A DNA stretch of 55,731 nucleotides, taken from assembly GCA_009602725.1 (NCBI GenBank), contig WELB01000015.1, forward strand, positions 441,821 through 497,551. Direction: 5' to 3'. This document shows positions 52,092 through 55,731 of the stretch, one piece after another (position 1 is the stretch's first letter; every line of letters begins with the position of its first letter). Under the pieces are notes generated by a model. That model was not told the origin of the DNA and ran no database searches. It worked only from the letters and a program-made list of their open reading frames with translations. The stretch is from Spirogloea muscicola. Lineage: Eukaryota; Streptophyta; Zygnematophyceae; Spirogloeales; Spirogloeaceae. The position numbers and the translations under genes were made by a program.

Positions 52092-52375
52092 AGGGTGGCC
52101 AGGGGGCTGGGGCGGCGAGACATCCCCCGGCGGGGGTGACCACGCTGGAGAGAGTGAGGAGCGAGTGAGGCGAGGAGACAACCTTTACTTGCGGAGATAT
52201 GGCCTCTCCCCGCCGTCCAACTTATGGCCCATCCAGCGAGGGGGAGGTTAAGGCAGTAGGTACCCGGACTTAGCGTCCGGCGCCCCGTGGCTCTCCGGCC
52301 CGCCCGACTGCCCTCTAGCCGACGCTACCTCTAGCCGATGCTACAACGACGCTCTGCGCCGAGGCATGACATCGT

Positions 52376-53953
52376 CCACCGGTCCCAGGGTGGGTGGAAC
52401 TTTGTCCCCCCTCCTGTGGGATTTCTACTCACATAGCCATCGAGCTCTGAATATCCGAAAATCGGAACCTTCTGGCCCTTGTGTGATAGCCCTCGTGTGA
52501 TACTGCTACCTACGATCTTCCATCGACAACCCGTGCACGACTTATCGACGGACATCGACTGTGTATCACCAACGAACTACCTCAGTGGTCTGCTACAACC
52601 AACCGACCGACTGTTCCCCGTTAAGCACTCGTACATAAGCCGCTCGATGGGCCAGTGACGGTCTACTACCGACGGGCTAGCGTCAGGTGCGTATTGTCCA
52701 CGTCAACGTCGACGATGATGAAAGCCATCACTACGGTAGCCTCCAGCGGATGCCTCATGTCAGTGTTCCACCGCCAGCTCCACGCTTTCTCGTGCCACAA
52801 CCACGCCTCGCGCAAGTATCGGCTCGAGGAAGCAGCCCGATCTCTGCTGTCATCAGCCTATTGAGATGCCTCGTATGTAGACATCTTGTTAAGTCTTTCC
52901 TTCCCATCGACATTCCAATCTTCGCCGCCTAGTGTGTATCTAGTCTTTGGGCATCTGCCGGATCTTACCTGGGGCGTTGACAGTCCGGCTTTGTATACGA
53001 GTTTGTAACCCTGGTTGCAGGGCAACGAAGAAAGGTGAATGCAAAAGTGGCCTACAAAATAGTTGTGATGGAGTGTCGAGGAGCCTATGGGTTTTGCGTG
53101 TGCTCGCCTTGGCACTCTCTCCCTCTCCTCCTCCTGCCACCGGATAACACACACCTTCTCTTGTCCGCCTGTACAGCCGAAAGCCAAAGCAGCATGTTCA
53201 ATTTCCTCACACTCAAATGCTATGCGATACCTTCTGTGGTGCAGCCACTTGCAATTGCTATGCGTTCCCCTGTTGCCTCTCAAGTACTCGTCGGAGGTTG
53301 GAAAAACCGCCCAGAAAGGCCAAAAATTTGGCAGTCCTTTTCAAGACATCTCAGTCATCTCTTTGTAGGCAATGGCGACCCGATGGAACTCAGGCATCGA
53401 CAACTAATCCCCTCCACTCGCCCTGCTGAGCTTGCATCTTGACCCAGAAGGCTTTTGCCATCAAGGCAGTCGCTCTTGCCGTCTAGCCGAGGTTCACAAC
53501 ATGGTGGCTATCTCTTTCGTCGGATTCATGCGTTGGGGACTGTTTTTACACCATCGGTCTCAAGCCGTTTGGCCTCACGCTCCTCTGCTCCACGATATAG
53601 TGTATCCTCATGAGGGGAACGTTAAGACACACTTTCAGCTGGTTGGGCTGGCTCCTGGCCAAATACTTCGAGCGTAATACTCACCACACCAATGGGAGCT
53701 GCAAGAAGAGCCCACTTCATTGGCATTTTCAGTGGCCGGCTGACAGCCGTGTCGTGCAACGAGTCTGACTGCGACATTCACTGCCTCGAAGAAGTCGATG
53801 ATATCCCCATGTGGCCGCCTTGTGAGATCGCTATTCTCTTCAAAACTTTGTCAAACCGCCATTCACACCATTGACGTTCCGACCAATTAAATTTATCTAT
53901 ACTGCGTCTTGTGAATGTCTTACTGGTCTGCCCCGAGTAATGTACAAAACAAT
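52376..53953. other. Unassigned sequence downstream of the RING gene
   Basis: Lower GC than the repeats to the left. Short frames on both strands (for example 53035-53442 plus and 52858-53283 minus) match no family I recognise. Part may be 3' untranslated or intergenic sequence of the minus-strand gene ending at 54425. Confidence 0.4.
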
Positions 53954-53996
53954 CTGAAGATCGACGCACCCTCAGATAAGGGTGCGTCATCTTCAG
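53954..53996. other. Strong 18-bp hairpin
   Basis: CTGAAGAT and GACGCACCCT on the left pair perfectly with AGGGTGCGTC and ATCTTCAG on the right, with one bulged C at 53962 and a 6-nt loop (CAGATA). It lies about 430 bp beyond the stop codon of the minus-strand RING gene. Confidence 0.75.
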
Positions 53997-54424
53997 CAGG
54001 CGTCATCGCACTCAAGCTCAGACTGACTCGAGTCACACTTGCGGCAAGCGAAGTTGGACGATATGGACACATTAGTAGGCTAAATAGCCTTCTCAAAGGC
54101 CTTGCATAGGAACACCGGTTCTGCAACGACTAGGATACACACGGGACACACACACAGGGTGTGTATAGATGCGCCGTTCACACACACAACTAGATACCAA
54201 AGTCAAGGTGCAAGGTTCGGTATCAAGACACTATGAGATGAAAACATAGCAACAAAGTGAGCCATGTGCATGAGACGGCTTACATCATAATTTAGGGCAG
54301 TCAGAATGTCTATTGTTCTTCAAGCAATTATGGGCTTAAAAGTGCCACTAGCATCTACAACTCGTTGCATGTTGGCAACAAGGTGCGGCAATGATCCGGG
54401 TGAAACGATCTATATGGCTGGTCA
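53997..54424. other. Presumed intergenic or 3' UTR of the RING gene
   Basis: AT-richer sequence with a short CACACACA/GTGTGT stretch (54130-54190). No coding signal. Its position directly after the stop of the minus-strand gene suggests 3' untranslated sequence; no clear AATAAA-type signal was pinned down. Confidence 0.4.
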
Positions 54425-55694
54425 CTACGGAAACCGCACAAGCTGTCTCAGCTTCTGCAGTGTTGAGAAGGAGACATAGATAAAGAAGGTGCTGAGCCCG
54501 AAGAGTACACTTGCTAAGCTCAAGGCACATAGAATTCCAAAGGTCAGAATGGCCACCCAACCTGCACTCAAGACAAGCGGAGCTCGCTTAAGCTGGTCGG
54601 AAATACACACAGGGTCTGCCAAGTTGACAAGTGCATGCACTTGCATTTCTTGTTGCAATTGATAGATGGCAGTGGGCAGGTAGTAGTCCTGCTGGCAGAG
54701 GATCATGCGCCCATTGCAGCGCATACATATGGATGCTACTCGCGTGCTTTGCTGCCAACATTTGGCATGCAAAGGTTGCACATACAGGAAGGCAAGCTAT
54801 AGAGAGGCGAGCGAGGGCGGGCACCCACCAGAGACAAGGAAGTAGGTGAGGCATAGGGGCAGGAAGGAGGAGGCCCCAAAGCCGAGGCCCATCAAGATGG
54901 AGATGCTCTGAACGAGGGCACCAACACGCACAAGCACGGCCGGAAGGGCGAGGTAGCCCGCGTACATGTGAAGAGGTGAGACGTACGGCCGGCGGCTCTT
55001 CTTGCCCCTAAGAAGGGAAAGATGCGGCAGCATCAGCCGCTGCTGGGTCGTTTCGGTGCACCTTCCCAAACATCACACGAAGGGAAGCCGTGCCAGCGCA
55101 GGTGCGGCCTTGAAAAGGCCATTCAGAGTCGAGGCAGGAGTCGTGGGAGTAGGGGAGGGGCTCACAGTGGGCGCCGGAAGAGGTAGCCAGAGTTGAGGAC
55201 GTGCAGGAGGGCATAGTTTTTGGGCATCGCGTGCACGCCTTGATACACCACAGAGCTGCGGCACTCTGGGCACGCGACGCAGGTGTGGCCGCTGTACGAG
55301 ACAAACTGGGGCAGAGCTGCGAGGCAGGGCTGCAGGCGCGCGGGCAGGGGCCAGGTGAGGGCGGGGCCCGTCTGGGAGCAGGCCTGGCAGGCAGCGCGAG
55401 GCAGGGGCCGCGGGCGGAGCGGGACCTCGCAGAGGGTGTGGCCGCAGTTGAGGAGGCGCGGCAGGCGGGGCTCGGCGTCGAAGCCGTCCCAGCACACCGG
55501 GCACTCTGCATTGGCGGCGCGCACCCACCCCGAAGGCCTCGGCGGCCGTGAGCGAGAGCGGCCTCGCAGGAGGCTCGCTGGCAAGGCACGGACCTCAGCC
55601 TCGGCCGGGCTCAGCGCGGGTGGCTCAGGCGCCCACCGGGCAAGGGCAGGGCGGGGAAGGGCGGAGAGGGCGGGGCGAGCTCCGCGGGCTCCAT
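54425..55694 (-). CDS. Spliced RING-finger membrane protein (putative E3 ubiquitin ligase)
   Basis: Proposed exons, minus strand: 55694-55637, 55577-55166, 55007-54829, 54738-54425. Introns are GT-AG (59, 158, 90 bp) and the joined length is 963 bp, giving 320 residues. The start ATG has a strong GCCGCCATGG context. Exon 2 holds a RING-like domain: C45-x2-C48, then LLNCGHTLC (C64, H66, C69), ACQAC (C83, C86) and CPEC (C122, C125). Zinc-binding RING domains recruit ubiquitin-loaded E2 enzymes. The residue at the usual sixth-ligand place (72) is Pro, so C83 or C86 may serve instead, after an unusually long loop. Hydrophobic stretches at about 175-216 and 270-307 suggest two or more membrane helices. 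The exon 2 to 3 junction is well supported (in-frame, TTTCCCTTCTTAG acceptor). The first and last introns are less certain; the last removes an in-frame TAG and has a weak acceptor. Substrate unknown. Confidence 0.72.
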
Positions 55695-55731
55695 GGCGGC
55701 GCCCGGCGCGGGGCGCGGCGGGCGCGCTCAG
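55695..55731 (-). promoter_or_regulatory. GC-rich 5' flank of the RING gene
   Basis: Only 37 bp lie upstream of the proposed ATG. They are almost pure G/C with CpG steps, and end in GCCGCC. The promoter and any 5' untranslated exon are outside the window. Confidence 0.4.

Larger units (their letters stand above)
50838..52375 (-). mobile_element. LTR family F copy with inverted middle, split by LTR C
   Basis: The outer parts (50838 to about 50980, and about 52190-52375, ending CGAGGCATGACA) are family F in minus orientation. The middle (about 50985-51054 and 52092-52190: CAGGCCAGGGT, GGCCAGGGGGCTGGGGCGGCG, GGGTGACCACGC) reads in plus orientation. A solo LTR C lies in the inverted segment. The left end of the LTR is missing. 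Confidence 0.65.

Noticed and set aside
55008-55589. 193-codon minus frame overlapping the RING exon
   Set aside because: It is a different frame from the zinc ligands and has no motif; the RING frame is the real one.

Overview
The window looks like repeat-dominated nuclear DNA of a eukaryote. The multi-exon protein gene with GT-AG introns, the many chromodomain Ty3/Gypsy elements and the primer-binding sites close to TGGTATCAGAG (matching the 3' end of plant-type initiator tRNA-Met) together suggest the green lineage; a transposon-rich streptophyte alga or early land plant is a reasonable guess, not a demonstration. I see no tRNA, rRNA, CRISPR or bacterial operon. There is a run of 136 N (15342-15477) and one isolated N (34225). 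Layout: 1-2864 holds simple and tandem repeats, an inverted repeat and LINE 3' tails. 2865-3556 is a solo LTR-like element with 4-bp target duplications (family F here). 4815-5389 is a solo LTR (family B) beside a minus-strand Ty1/Copia remnant (about 5395-7170). 7171-8800 is a family A LTR fragment split by a 5'-truncated LINE. 8801-14309 is a Ty3 element (E1) with the best-kept pol ORF of the window (RNase H, integrase, chromodomain), itself hit by a solo LTR and a LINE tail. 14310-23090 is a pogo/Tigger-type DNA transposon split by an LTR that was in turn split by a Ty3 element (E2) whose own LTR was then invaded. 23100-27758 holds more LTRs and a Ty3 remnant (E5). 27759-34704 is a near full-length Ty3 element (E6). 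34705-43544 holds minus-strand and plus-strand Ty3 remnants (E7, E8, E9a, E9b) and nested LTRs. 43545-49587 is another nested pile (E10, E11). 50838-52375 is a rearranged family F copy. 54425-55694 on the minus strand is the only convincing host gene, a spliced RING-finger membrane protein.

For this report the LTR families are named by their ends: A starts TGTAACGTCCCCGCCGTTAC, A' is a diverged A, B starts TGTAATGA, C starts TGTAACGTTCCCACTTACTG, D starts TGTAACGTTCCCCC, and F starts TGTCATGCCCGGG. Fourteen insertions can be placed to the base by perfect or near-perfect target-site duplications: 5 bp for A, A', B and C; 4 bp for F; 7-12 bp for LINE fragments; 5 bp for a small SINE-like unit. 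These give relative ages directly.

How the parts work together: the Ty3 elements show the order leader, gag (CCHC knuckle), protease, reverse transcriptase, RNase H, integrase, chromodomain, polypurine tract, LTR, but every copy is broken somewhere. The most interesting non-coding signal is an RNA stem-loop just after the primer-binding site. It is present in four leaders from four LTR contexts, with different sequence but kept pairing.
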